Source of the DNA: Cladophialophora immunda
Lineage: Eukaryota; Ascomycota; Eurotiomycetes; Chaetothyriales; Herpotrichiellaceae
DNA: 64,000 nucleotides
Reading direction: 5' to 3'
Assembly (NCBI RefSeq): GCF_000835495.1
Contig: NW_015622543.1
Location: 1,219,296-1,283,295 of the forward strand
The notes under the pieces were generated by a model. That model made no database searches. It had not been told where the DNA came from and saw nothing but the letters and a program-made list of their open reading frames with translations. Within the stretch, counting starts at the first letter, position 1; every line of letters begins with the position of its first letter. This document shows positions 53,936-64,000 of this stretch, one piece after another. The translations under genes were made by a program, and so were the position numbers.

Positions 53936-56900
53936 GAATCAATCCACTATCTGGTCACTTCGGCTCGTGTGCTTTAGTTTCGGTCCGTGGTATCACGTCG
54001 ACTTCCCAACGGAATCAGGGTCCCAAGGGCAGATTGACTTTGTTCTTTGGTTTCGTTCCGCGCCAGTATAGAGTCGATAGTCTGGAGTTGGAGCAGCACA
54101 GGAAGCACCGCAGATTGTACTGGAAGAAGGTAGTTAGTCGTACAACGGGTTCGGGGGCAATGATCAACAAGTGTGTGTTCTGGCAATCGATGGAGCAACC
54201 TGGGCAGGAAGGAGCCTCATGATAAATGGACAGCATCTCGCCAGCAACAGAGAAGCTGAGTTTTCCCCGACGGCAACATCTTCCCGTGTTCTTGCCATGT
54301 GCTGCCAGGGCGCCCAGCACCAGGACGATGAGTAGTGCTCGTCAGGTGGGAAGCATCAAGCGACTAGATAGACGGACTCATGCAGATCAGGCCACTAAGT
54401 CGCCAAGCTCAGGCACCCTTCCACCATCGGAGACCCAGAGGGCGCGTAATCTGCGGCTGTAACGTGGGAAAAATCCCACACCCCCAGTCGGTCGCCTGCT
54501 GTCGAGGATCACCATATATTACGGATCCAGCACCTGATTCGTGCAGATCGCAACGGCCGCCATGTAGAATACAGCGGCAAAGCAGTTGATGATCTTTGCC
54601 AGTCGCCTTGATGCGTCACCTTCGAGACAACAGGCTCGGAATTTGCTGCTTTGGTGAAGATGTAGTCTCGGGGTCGTATGCTTTGGGCTAATGCAACATT
54701 TCCTATTCGGGCACATATGCGGAGCCTTCCGATATAGATATTTATTCGCGACTTCGTTAATCATTGTATACCAACTGCATAGGCTCGGCCGGATCTTACC
54801 AAGCCTGGAAGTTACAACACATCCATATCCGATGAAGGTGATCTTGCCGAGCCTGGAAGTTCCAATACGTCCATAACCGATGAAGGCTGTGATCAGTTCC
54901 CACAGCCTTCTGGAGAGGCGTTTCATTTCACACCGTGAATCGTCTGTAGCTGGTCCAGTCCGCTTTCGGTACTGTTGCTGCCTCCTTGATATTCACCCTC
55001 CACACGGCCCGCCCTAAGCCGAGAATGGCTTCTGTACTATAATCAACTTGGTTGGATAATCAACCTCGAGGCGGTGTTGGTCGAGCTGGTCTGCGCTTGC
55101 GAAGCAAGCATGAGGCACAGCTCGCTTAACAGCCACAAATTTCCTTAGATGTGCACGAGTTAGTTGAATTTAGGCCTTGGCAAGACCTGTTGTTGCTAGA
55201 CGTCTCCAACCCCCAGAAGCCGACAGAAGCACTGTCGGTTAACCTGGAGGGCCAGGCATGTCCATTACCAGGGTTCGGAACCTAAATTTCTGGGCTTGTC
55301 ACGGAATTCCACCAGGTTCATCGTCATGCCACCGTGCGAAGCAGCACACTTTTGCCCAAGTTCAATGCCAGGGCTCTGTTGGCAGCGCTGGAACGTGCTC
55401 GTCGGACATACTGGCAACCGGGGCGGGCCCCAGAAAGCTCGGTAAACGACACCGAAAAGAGCTTTGTCCTCCGCTTAGTAAATGGACCGCAGTGGCAATG
55501 TAAGCAAAACTCGCAAGGCTGGCGGCCGGGGAGACAATTTGGAAGTTGGTGCAGAGGCCAATCACGATCCGCAATGCTTGGGAACAGCACATTCGGCCAA
55601 TCGCTTTATACCAGGTTATCATTCTTTATTGGCTCGCGGTTTCTGATTTCCGGAGCTCCAGTTCGCAACTTTTCGGGCAGGTGGTGGTACCATCCGGATC
55701 CAGAGAGCTTCCACATACGACGACTGGACTGTAGAGCGAGGTTGGCGCAGACTCTGCGTTCAACTATTCTGGAAAGTCGCATTCAATAGCCTTCCCAGCA
55801 CAATGATATATGGCCTTACCGCGCCCCTGAAGATGGTGCCCTCTCTAAAAGGACGCAGTTCTAGGATCAAAAACACCAGATCCGTCGGTAGGCTCGACAT
55901 CGATCCTATCGCTCCACTCTGCCGCACATGGATGGAGTATTGGACCAAATGTTTGATTACCGGCTCGAAAAGTATGCTCAATAGGTCACTCAAAATCAAC
56001 AGTTGAAGACATGGATTCTGCGGGTACAACGTTTGGGTTTCCGACTCTGCAACGGTATCATTGACGGCTATATCGTGGTTGAAATATTGGAAGGGTTTCC
56101 AGGAGGCTTTGCCGATGCTCCCCGTCCCAATCCCACCCAGCCCTTGCCGAGAATGAAACCTGGATCGTGTGGACTCCCGATTGCATCGAACCCAGTTAGG
56201 CAAAAGGACATCCTAGTTCGTGCATCTTGTGGCAACCTGGTGGCACTCCGACTCCCTGGGCTGGTCATTGAGAGCGACATGTGCCAGCACCTCGTCCAGG
56301 CAGGCAAGGACAAGCGAGGCGCAAGAAACGGCATTCAGGGTAGGGTTCCCTTTAGATTGCCCCCCCAGCGATCTGAAGGAGTTGCATGTGTCAGGCCAGT
56401 CGACGTCGTTATTAGGCACGGAAGTCTAGTCGACTCAACGGTTCTGTGGCATGCGTTGAGGGCGGCTCTAGCTGCGTTGTTCGCGCTTGTGAGACGGTCC
56501 CCGCCGCCCATGTGAATCTGCCCCTGTTCAATGAGGACCACAGCTTTTGAATGGCATCCTTTAGCTCGTCCGCGCCCCAGGTTGTCTGCAGCTAGCATCT
56601 GCGGTTCAAAGATCGGGCTTACGAAACACGCAAGCTCCCTTACATAACAAGCACTGCAGAGGATATGTGGTTGTTATCAAAGCGATGGCAAATCGCTTCA
56701 ATGGTCTGGCCATGCAGTCATCTTTCGCGCAAGACGTGGTGTCGACGAACGGACGGCTCTGATGCATGTGTGGAGCCATTGAGCTCCAAGGCCACTTGAG
56801 ATCGGACACCTGTTCCATCCGTCCTGTTACAGGTGTGCCGTTCCGTAAAAGGTAAATATGGACTTGTACAGGTCGAGTCTTTCAATATTTGTTGCCAATG

Positions 56901-57165
56901 GCCGCTGCAAAGATCTGATGTCCTCCCCAATGGTATATCCTTAACATTGGTGGCGGGTGTCTATTCGATTTGCCTAGCTAGCATAGTCGAAACTCTAGCT
57001 GTGCCTGGCGCATAGCCAATGACGCAAACACAAGCGTTGGTGGCGACTTGTTGGGAGCGGTATGAGAAGTGGCACAATATTCTTCACAGAATCCAAGTGG
57101 ACCGTTGGTCCCAACATCTGAGGCGGGAATACTGACGAAACGGCCGTTGCTGTCCGGAAGCTCAT
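53936..57165. other. Long stretch without a recognised gene
   Basis: 3.2 kb. Many ORFs of 60-170 codons overlap on both strands (the longest are 56003-56515 plus and 55760-56203 minus), with no motif and no consistent exon chain. Some minus-strand pieces, for example near 55362-55622, are hydrophobic, so decayed genes are possible. A 48-base tandem duplication lies at 54793-54888. Confidence 0.5.
54793..54888. repeat. 48-base direct tandem duplication
   Basis: 54793-54840 and 54841-54888 are adjacent copies that differ at about eight positions (roughly 83% identical by hand count). The length is divisible by three and the minus strand stays open through both copies, but no gene is supported there. 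Confidence 0.85.
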
Positions 57166-58839
57166 TTAGCCATACAGAACCTCACAAACGCCGCCAATAG
57201 GCACATCCATAACCGCATCCGTTCCTTCGTTCCAAACGAGCTTCCAATTCGGGTGCGTGGGGTAGGCTTCTTGTGTCTGATAATCGTACTGGGAACGAGC
57301 TAATTGCGTAGTTGCTGGGATGAAAGGATACGTTGAAGAATAGTTGTATGAATTGGCCGTAGGCCGGTGGTCGGGGAGAGAGGACGTGGCAGGAGGCTGA
57401 GTAGACGTGGTAGACTGGTAGTCCCAGGCCCGAAGGTCGGATCGCGATGGATGATCCATATTTGTTCGAGAGGGCTTTCGCTTTCCCTTTTCCTTTGATC
57501 GATGAGATGCTTCGACTCCAGTTTTGGACGCCTTCCTGCCTTTGCCGCTCTTGGTTCTTACGCTCTCCATCTCCCGCTCAAGCCTGACTCGATCTTCCAA
57601 CTCCTTTACCAGCCTTTTGCTCCCCCCTTTCCTAATTCGTCCCGACTCGTCAAGTATCGCCACATTTGCAGTCGCATCGACCATGCATTCCAGGCTTGTC
57701 AGAGGAAGAGTAAGGTATTCGACGTTATAGCTCAAAAGGGCAACGTAGATGAAAATAAGAAGCATTACAATCCAGGCAGGTATGGCGAGGGACCACCATC
57801 TGTTCGGGTAATAGGTTATCCCTAGAGCGTGAAGGAAAGGAGACGGGAGATACGACCAGAGGATATAGATCAGAAAGGCGAGAGTCGAGGCCAGGTATAA
57901 GACAAAGCCGTAGTACTCGTACGTGGGAACTTTGGGTGATGTTGGCGGTACCGGGTGAGCGCGCCGAGCTGAATGTGCGACAGCTGCTTCGGTGTCGTTG
58001 GGCGTCTCCACATCCGAACTGTCTGGTGTGGTGGGCCGAGTTGAGGCAGTCGACCGGTTGAGCAAGGACGGGGGACGGAGGAGAGAAGTTAAGCTGGGAG
58101 AAGGTGGTAGGGGAGTCGGGGGTCGATTGTAGAATGGAGGATACAGCGGAGGCGGTGGTGGAGGTGGGAGAGCTGTGGTGGACTGTGAGGTGTGCAAGCC
58201 CTCTCTCTGATGCTGCGGTTGGGAATGCCCTGATGTCTGTGAGATCGTTGGTCGAGCAGGCAATGAGCGCACACGAGATAACGACTCTGGCCTTTCTGAA
58301 GCCGACGGCAGATGTTCTCCTGGGCCAGCAGCACCATTTTGATCCTCTTCTCGTTCTTCGTCGTTGTAGTTCTCGTGAGAGACTATTTCACCCTCGGCCT
58401 CAACTAATTCTCCTTCATCTTCTGATTCCGAAGACTCCTGACGAGAGTAGTGCGACTCGAAATCGTCGTCGTCTAAAGTCACCCCTGCCACATCAAGGTC
58501 GATACCGTCCTGTTCGTGTCCGATCTCCTCCAAGGGCGAAGCTCTTCCGCCTGAGCCAAGTGCACCTGCGTCTCCGTCTTCGCTCCCTTCTTTATCTTCG
58601 GCACCAAGTTCGAACGCAGTTGCGGCTCGAGACCTCTGAGGGCTTGGCGTCGGCGTTGAGATGTCGCGGTCCGGGATGGTCATGCGAGGGCCGGTCGGAG
58701 TGCGTTGATCATTGGGGATTAATGCGGTTGGGGAAGGAAGGTTTTCTAGGTAGGGTCGCAGGGTGGGTGGAAGCGCATCCGATTTTGAGTAGGGACGTGG
58801 TCCTAGAGCAGGCGATCCCCCTCTGCTCTGAGGCGGCAT
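57166..58839 (-). CDS. PIG-P domain protein (GPI-GlcNAc transferase subunit P)
   Basis: ER-membrane subunit of the complex that adds GlcNAc to phosphatidylinositol, the first step of GPI-anchor synthesis. 557 codons, one coding exon. The PIG-P domain (about residues 310-390) has two helices, YGFVLYLASTLAFLIYILW and WWSLAIPAWIVMLLIFIYVAL. YYPNRWWSLAIP lies between them, with YLTLPL just after. The protein ends with VMDVPIGGVCEVLYG, the conserved C-terminal piece. The first 300 residues are a disordered Pro/Ser/Glu-rich extension, and a basic insert (about 430-475) separates the helices from the tail. The frame opens at 58881, but a GTAAGT...CTCAG pair just before MPPQ suggests a 5'-UTR intron that removes the earlier ATG, so I start at 58839. 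Confidence 0.86.
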   Translation of the reverse strand: MPPQSRGGSPALGPRPYSKSDALPPTLRPYLENLPSPTALIPNDQRTPTGPRMTIPDRDISTPTPSPQRSRAATAFELGAEDKEGSEDGDAGALGSGGRASPLEEIGHEQDGIDLDVAGVTLDDDDFESHYSRQESSESEDEGELVEAEGEIVSHENYNDEEREEDQNGAAGPGEHLPSASERPESLSRVRSLPARPTISQTSGHSQPQHQREGLHTSQSTTALPPPPPPPLYPPFYNRPPTPLPPSPSLTSLLRPPSLLNRSTASTRPTTPDSSDVETPNDTEAAVAHSARRAHPVPPTSPKVPTYEYYGFVLYLASTLAFLIYILWSYLPSPFLHALGITYYPNRWWSLAIPAWIVMLLIFIYVALLSYNVEYLTLPLTSLECMVDATANVAILDESGRIRKGGSKRLVKELEDRVRLEREMESVRTKSGKGRKASKTGVEASHRSKEKGKRKPSRTNMDHPSRSDLRAWDYQSTTSTQPPATSSLPDHRPTANSYNYSSTYPFIPATTQLARSQYDYQTQEAYPTHPNWKLVWNEGTDAVMDVPIGGVCEVLYG

Positions 58840-59250
58840 CTCTGAGAGTCTCCGACGCGGAGTAAGAAGGTCACTTACCAAAGTTGACGCGTGGGTTGCG
58901 AAAACGAGTAGCAGGGGGAAGCCGTACTACGTCAACGAGGCTGTCAGTCACGTGAGAACCAAAGACGAGGCTGAGCATCATAGTTTGGACCAATACCAGG
59001 TACCCTGCATATGAACAATAGAATCCACGCAGCCTCGTTCAACAGTTTCAAGGCTGATATGTGGCCATGTGTGGAGGCCATGGCCTTTAGAGCACCCAAA
59101 TACCTTTTAATACCACTACACTTTTATACAATATCGCTAATAAGACTCAAATCATAACTTCATCAAAGAGTACAGTTGCTCTCGCTCCTGGAATTGCTGA
59201 ACACCGGATCTCTGTTCCAAGACAGGCCAATCCTGTCACCTTTGTGCAAA
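58840..59250. other. Intergenic region upstream of the PIG-P gene
   Basis: 411 bases containing the probable 5'-UTR intron of the PIG-P gene (near 58880-58842) and the 3' flank of the next gene. Nothing else recognised. Confidence 0.5.
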
Positions 59251-60852
59251 TCACTCCACGCTCCGTAGGCCTAGTCCTATATGGCCTCCACTACTCGTTG
59301 CCCTGGTCGAAGTAAATGAGCCTGCACTACTTTTCCCAGTCCGAGGAGAAGGCAAAGGTGGGGTGGGGAATTGAGATAAATCAAATGCCTGAGGTTTCTT
59401 CGGAGTCATCAGACCTGGATTCGTCGGTACTGGAACATCGTGTTTCGTCGTGATCTTGCCCAATCCTTTGATGGCTTGTCCAATACTCTCGCTTCGTCTC
59501 CGGAGCGCGGAAAAGGATTTCTTTCTCTGCATGGCTGGTCTCGTTGCCAATGGGTCTGAAGCGTCTTCATCTGCCGGGGGAGTCGGGAGGGATGGTAATG
59601 CCGTCATGTTGGAGCTGATGGGTCCCACCATTGAAGCTGAAGCATTCTGGGATGTGAGCGGGCGTGTGATCGAGGAAAGGTTACTTGAACTCGTCGACGC
59701 GGCCGGGTTTTTCATCATAAAATAAGGGTCTGCGGCCAGTGTGCTTGCAGTTGAAGGTCTGCTCACATGACTTGAGGGCCGAGAGGATGATCGTGTTTGT
59801 GGCACCGGCGTAGTTGCAGTTGTGGGGGTCTTGATGAAGCTCTTGATGCTGCTCATGCGCGCGTGGCTTAGCGCAGTCGACAATCGCGGCATACTTGATT
59901 TCCTCTCGGCTTTGGACCTGGTTGGCTCCTTCATAGACAAGGGAAGCGATTCTTGACTGGCATTGGCGATGAGCTCGAAAGCATTCTCGGGTAAGCTTGG
60001 GACCTCGAACAGCGTAGCCTCTGAGGCAGGGAATCCTGAATGTACACTGGTCATCGACTGACGTTTTGATGGTCGTTCCGGCGTTTGCGGCACAGTTTGC
60101 GACAGAGGACTCTGCATGGAGGCCGTCCTTCGTTTGCCTCGGTGGGAGAGGCTGGCAATAGATATTAGTGAAGGGCGGGATTTTGGTTGTTGATAGGATA
60201 TCGGTGTCGCTGTTTCGATGGGGGAGAATGTTTCCTCATTGTCAAGTTCAGGACTTAGAGCCTCGGAGAGTGGAGAGTCGAGCACTACGGAATAGCGGTC
60301 GTATCTGAAGTCGGACCAGGAAGCCAGAGAAGCTTGAAGGACAGGCTTCGGAGAAGGTGGCACGACGACACGGACCTCGTCTATGTCCATCCGTTCGAGG
60401 ACCTCTTCTTCATCCGGTATCTGTATTTTGAGACCCGCAACCCGATCTGGTCCAGGTGAGGTTTGCTTGCCAAAGGTAGCTCTGTTCTGAGCCATTTCAT
60501 CTGGTGTCAGAATGCTTCTCTCCGACGGCGTCTCCACAGACGACTCCCGATCAAAGCGCCCAGCGTCCATGTCGACGTCGTCCGCAGAGCTCTCGCTGCC
60601 AGGCCCATCCGCGGGCTCCGATGCATGCTCTGCCATATGATCATACATCAAAATCCTCCTCTTGTGTTCTGCGAGCTTCTCCCGGTCCATGGCCTGCTGC
60701 TGCTGTCGTTCTTGGAACTTTTTCCTCCGAGCAGAGGCCGAGCTCATCTTTCGGGCTTTGAGGACCTGGTCCATGGCGTCTGAGGTGGTGAGACTGGTAG
60801 AGGGCGTATCGAGGTCGGAGGGCGGCGGTAAAGAACTGTTGCGGGAAGTCAT
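59251..60852 (-). CDS. Large disordered Ser/Pro-rich protein, function unknown
   Basis: 533 codons from the ATG at 60852 (MTSRNSS) in one exon. The frame is open to 61167, but the upstream residues look like translated leader. I recognise no domain. Near residues 30-70 there is a charged helical stretch (ARRKKFQERQQQQAMDREKLAEHKRRILMYDHMAEHA). The rest is low-complexity Ser/Thr/Pro with many SP/TP sites, basic RRKSFSALRRRSESIGQAIKGLGKI near residue 480, and a Gly/Ser-rich end. The SP/TP density suggests regulation by proline-directed kinases. It is a head-to-tail neighbour of the PIG-P gene. Confidence 0.72.
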   Translation of the reverse strand: MTSRNSSLPPPSDLDTPSTSLTTSDAMDQVLKARKMSSASARRKKFQERQQQQAMDREKLAEHKRRILMYDHMAEHASEPADGPGSESSADDVDMDAGRFDRESSVETPSERSILTPDEMAQNRATFGKQTSPGPDRVAGLKIQIPDEEEVLERMDIDEVRVVVPPSPKPVLQASLASWSDFRYDRYSVVLDSPLSEALSPELDNEETFSPIETATPISYQQPKSRPSLISIASLSHRGKRRTASMQSPLSQTVPQTPERPSKRQSMTSVHSGFPASEATLFEVPSLPENAFELIANASQESLPLSMKEPTRSKAERKSSMPRLSTALSHARMSSIKSFIKTPTTATTPVPQTRSSSRPSSHVSRPSTASTLAADPYFMMKNPAASTSSSNLSSITRPLTSQNASASMVGPISSNMTALPSLPTPPADEDASDPLATRPAMQRKKSFSALRRRSESIGQAIKGLGKITTKHDVPVPTNPGLMTPKKPQAFDLSQFPTPPLPSPRTGKSSAGSFTSTRATSSGGHIGLGLRSVE

Positions 60853-63119
60853 GCGTGGAACAACGGGTAGCAAAATCTGGAGAAGTCTGGCGAAATTCCT
60901 GAGAGGGTCTGGCTGCTGGAGGCAGCTGTCACCTGGAACTCTAAAAGTAGCAGGATCCGTTTGACGGCGTTGAGGCTGCGACAGGGTTTTCAAATGGAAC
61001 GGGGCCAACCCGGACAGACAGATCGGGCCATGACACAGGACAGCGCAGGCTTTCAAGCCTTGCCCGCCTTGTTGGCTCAAGCGAACAGAAAGGACAAGTG
61101 CACGCCACGAAGGACCACCCAGGCTAAAAATGAGAGTGGTCGACCAGGATTTTGACGAGAAAACCAAAATGCCCGACCCAGTAAAGAGAGTTGGATGATA
61201 CCTGATTGAGGATAAGAGACAACTCTATCTCGCAGACGAGAAAGCCGGAGAAAAAGGAAGAGTGACGATCAGGTTCTCCAAGCGAGAGTGAGATTGCAGG
61301 AAGCCTGGATGTGAGCCCGCCGGCCAGCACGAGCCAGGCTGAGGAAGGGCCTCAACCCTCGGGGTTTTGATGAAGAGTGTCAGAGGTTGCTGCAAGTTCG
61401 AGGGGAAGTGGAGTAGACGGGAAGTCTGGTGGAGGACCAACGTTTCATCGCCGGCACACACCGCAACGACAAGGTGGACTCTTTGGCTGACCTAGCGTCA
61501 GCAAACCACGGAGACCTGCCGAATTGGCACCAGAGTCAAGGGCCTTTGTAGCTAGCATCTTTGATGTTTTCTTTTTCCTGAAGTTTCCAGGCGCCGGCAT
61601 CACATCCAGGCAGATGATATATTGATGTTCTGGCGTCTTGATACCGACCGGCCAATTGAGAATGTGGAGAGTGGATGGCGGCATCCGCCCAGTGATCGGG
61701 CCCTTCTGCTAGCGAGGAGAAAAAAACGTCAACAGTCAATCGAGATGGATTTAGTCCTTGTACGTACACCGACCGCGCCATTCCGGGGAAAGCGCCAGGT
61801 ACCAGACACCCACGCCTGACCTCGGTTGCGCTGGCACAGTGGCCCAACAGGTCCCTAGGGCTCCAGGCTAAAGTAGAGGCGTGAACAGATTCGTCCAGGT
61901 GATGGTGAATGTGACGAGGCTTGAGCAGTGCCCAACCAAAGGCGGGAATGGGCGCCAAAGGACTGTCCACCAGCAGCCAGCTTGGTCCACTCTCACGCAT
62001 CAAGGCCATGGCCCACGGCACGGGTTTCGTGCAGAAAACGGACGGAGGAGAAAACTGTGGGATCCAAGCTCAAACACGTGCCCTCGCAGCTTGTCTCGAC
62101 CACGTCTGACAGTGGCAGAGCTTGTTGTCGTGGTTGGCTGCAGTCTCAAACGCCACGCTGCCGGGGTCCAGCCCCTTTCGAATACGAGGATCTCGCGAGG
62201 CCAGACGTGCTGGGAGCTCGGCCTTCGAGGGAGGTAGCAAATCTTAATTTGTCTCTTTCGGGCTCGTGGTTGAACAAGTGACTGGCGCTGTGCGTGCCGA
62301 ACGCTTTGCAGGGAAAGATGCGTCAGCGATGAAGATAGCTGCAGGTGGGCGAGAGAAGTCGATGGGTGTAGTGAGTGGCTCTCTTTGCGCGCAGGCGCAG
62401 TTGTCATTTGAAAGTCATGGCGGTGAATTTGACGTGTGGGTAGACGGACCCATGATGTCATTTGAACTGTCAAGCACTCGACCCCTTTTCATGCCTCAAA
62501 TACCTCGTAGTATGGCACCTGCTTCCCACCTACGGGTCTAGCACCATCTCAACATCATTCTCACTTCGACTATGCTGTCCCGGTAAATTAGATCCAGACC
62601 TTGAGCACGTACAGACCACCACTACGTCCGTCGGATTTGGTCTATGAGCACGGCGCATACAAAGTCCGGGTATCCCGAGTTGGTACCTTCGATCGGCCAG
62701 GCAGCCCGTGGTGGAGATGGGAGATGACTACACCGCTGATCTGCTCTGTCAGTCTCGCTTGTTCGGACTGGTGCGTCCACTACTCCGTATATAAATACTC
62801 TGTCTTACCCTGAAGTTCCCGGCGTCATATGAGGCCCGTCGATCACTGAAGCGGCGACACGGAGTAAGGGGACCGTGTGGAAGCTCCTTGTACGGAGTAC
62901 AAAAGCCGCCTCTGTACTGAAAACTCTCCAGGTATTTGTGAAAAGCTCCAACTCCTTGCAATTGACTTGAGTTTACACTTCCCTTTCATCTCGCCAGAGA
63001 GGAGAGCAAACCCTACCACGGACCAGGCTTTGGGACTCTGACATCTCGCACTCCCCACCCACTCTCATCCACCGACGCCTAAAGTGACCAGCGTGCAGAT
63101 CCTGCGGAGTACCGAGTAC
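60853..63119. other. Long intergenic region
   Basis: 2.27 kb upstream of the disordered-protein gene. The open frame to 61167 and an ORF at 61536-62021 (minus) may reflect a long 5' leader. No other gene supported. Confidence 0.5.
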
Positions 63120-63760
63120 TTAGAGGCGGGCTGCCTTCCACTCTACCATCCAACCTTGGGCCGCTTCTACGATTTGCCTTTGTGCGTTGGCGACTGGAGC
63201 TGGGGGCAGGTTTGGTGTGGTCTCATTTGGAAACTGCAAGATCCAGAAAGTCAGCGTCATGTCAATGGAAAGAGCACTAATCCGACAATGTCGGTCGGCA
63301 TCGTTTGGGGAAAGACTCACCAAGCCGTTTTCATCCCAGTGATGCACTGCTCCTTGAATCAAAATGACAGGCTCGCTTGGCGTACTCGTTTGGTTAAGAA
63401 CATCAGGCTCAGACAATGTCGCTAATGCTGTAGCGGGCCGCCAGGGGTCGGCCTGACCTCCGATAGTCGCCAGTCTCGGGTACGAGATGTTAAAACCGCC
63501 GTATTTATTGACCGCGTTGACATTCGGCGGCGTGGTAATGTTAAAGGCATATCGGCATACTTGCGTCAGATAGCTGATGGTCAGCAGACGAGAGATGAGA
63601 GGAAGTCGGTCGTCGGGAACATTGGATCCGTCTTGAATATAACCCCACTCTTTGCAGACCTGATACGACCATGACAATGCATTATAGTTAGTGATGTTCT
63701 TGTCGCTATACATAGGCGCCGATTCATTGTGAGTCCCATAGCCAGTGTTGTGAAAATAGA
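63120..63760 (-). pseudogene. C-terminal fragment of an S28-family serine peptidase
   Basis: Resembles the C-terminal third of lysosomal Pro-X carboxypeptidase/DPP2-type peptidases (family S28). One join, 63321 to 63233, restores the conserved HHWDENGL-FPNETTP. Seen: SWSYQVCKEWGYIQDGS, PPNVNAVNKYGGFNISYPRL, catalytic-type Asp in GGQADPWR and His in GAVHHWDENG. Before YEIYFHNTGYGTH (about 63750) the matching frame meets a TGA with no AG between it and the coding part. No 5' exon can therefore be attached directly, and the catalytic serine region, about 350 residues, is absent from the window. Either the gene is truncated or interrupted here, or a frame error hides the join; the rest could lie beyond 64000. 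An internal ATG at 63713 could start a short product. Confidence 0.6.
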
Positions 63761-63766
63761 TTTCAT

Positions 63767-64000
63767 AAATACAGCGTCACATTCCTGACCTGTTTATTTC
63801 AGTATTATAGATGTAATCTTTCCAAAGTTCCTGGGAGCCAAGGAGCTAGTTTATTAGCGTTTTCCTAGTAAACTAGTTCGTGGTTGACCCTTCAGGAGGC
63901 ATAAAAACCTGCCTGATTTGACGCCCAATAGGCCTGTGTGCCTTGAGAATAGGGCCCTATCTGAGGGCCTATCTGCGTGCCAATCTGCGTGCCAATCTGC
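63767..64000. other. AT-rich right edge with palindrome and short repeats
   Basis: No coding content. It holds an imperfect palindrome at 63848-63878 and, at the very end, a stepwise repeat of a CTATCTG / GTGCCAATCTGC type unit (63957-64000) that runs off the window. The composition differs from the S28 coding part on its left. Confidence 0.5.
63848..63878. repeat. Imperfect palindrome CTAGTTTATTAG ... CTAGTAAACTAG
   Basis: Twelve-base arms with one mismatch around a seven-base centre, just upstream of the point where the S28 frame breaks. It could form a hairpin or mark a mobile-element end. No target-site duplication can be tested because the window ends. Confidence 0.55.

Noticed and set aside
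1..64000. Transposon or viral genes
   Set aside because: No reverse transcriptase, transposase, integrase or capsid-like reading frame was seen. Only the right-edge palindrome hints at a mobile element.

Overview
The window is nuclear DNA of a filamentous ascomycete (Pezizomycotina). Genes are interrupted by short introns of about 45-130 bases with GTRNGY donors, and the gene content is typically fungal: Zn2Cys6 and bZIP regulators, sugar-porter transporters, an RTA1-like protein, a PIG-P subunit and S28 peptidase sequence. I saw no transposase, rRNA, convincing tRNA or CRISPR. Family names are from recognition of motifs; no database was searched. Exon boundaries were worked out by hand from reading frame plus GT/AG sites.

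Region 1 (1-19 kb) looks like an oxidative catabolic island. It holds a carotenoid-cleavage/lignostilbene-type dioxygenase, a Baeyer-Villiger monooxygenase, a vanillyl-alcohol-oxidase-type flavoenzyme and a sugar-porter-family transporter. After a gene-poor stretch come an unrecognised multi-pass membrane protein and a divergent pair, a nitrilase and a GMC alcohol oxidase. The three promoter regions of the first four genes each contain a CGG-N10-CCG element, the kind of site bound by Zn2Cys6 factors. This suggests one shared regulon acting on lignin- or phenylpropanoid-like aromatics; the substrate is inference.

Region 2 (19-29 kb) holds an intact MACPF (perforin-like) gene, a SelO-type pseudokinase AMPylator and a 1580-residue coiled-coil protein with an 84-base in-frame tandem repeat. 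A short fragment resembling the N-terminus of stonustoxin-like (SNTX) proteins lies at 10.3-10.6 kb.

Region 3 (30-38 kb) is a second small module: an amidohydrolase-type decarboxylase of the dihydroxybenzoate/resorcylate family, a Zn2Cys6 regulator and a divergent sugar-porter gene. Its promoters carry clear inverted repeats.

Region 4 (38-53 kb) has a Dabb-domain protein, a secreted GH17-like protein, a PhyH dioxygenase, an acyltransferase-3 membrane protein, a MetE-like methyltransferase, an RTA1-like protein, a fungal regulator-like gene that may be frame-broken, and a bZIP factor.

Region 5 (53-64 kb) starts with 3.2 kb without a recognised gene. A PIG-P gene with a long disordered N-terminal extension and a large disordered protein follow. 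The window ends on the C-terminal third of an S28 serine peptidase that stops being readable next to an AT-rich palindrome at the right edge.
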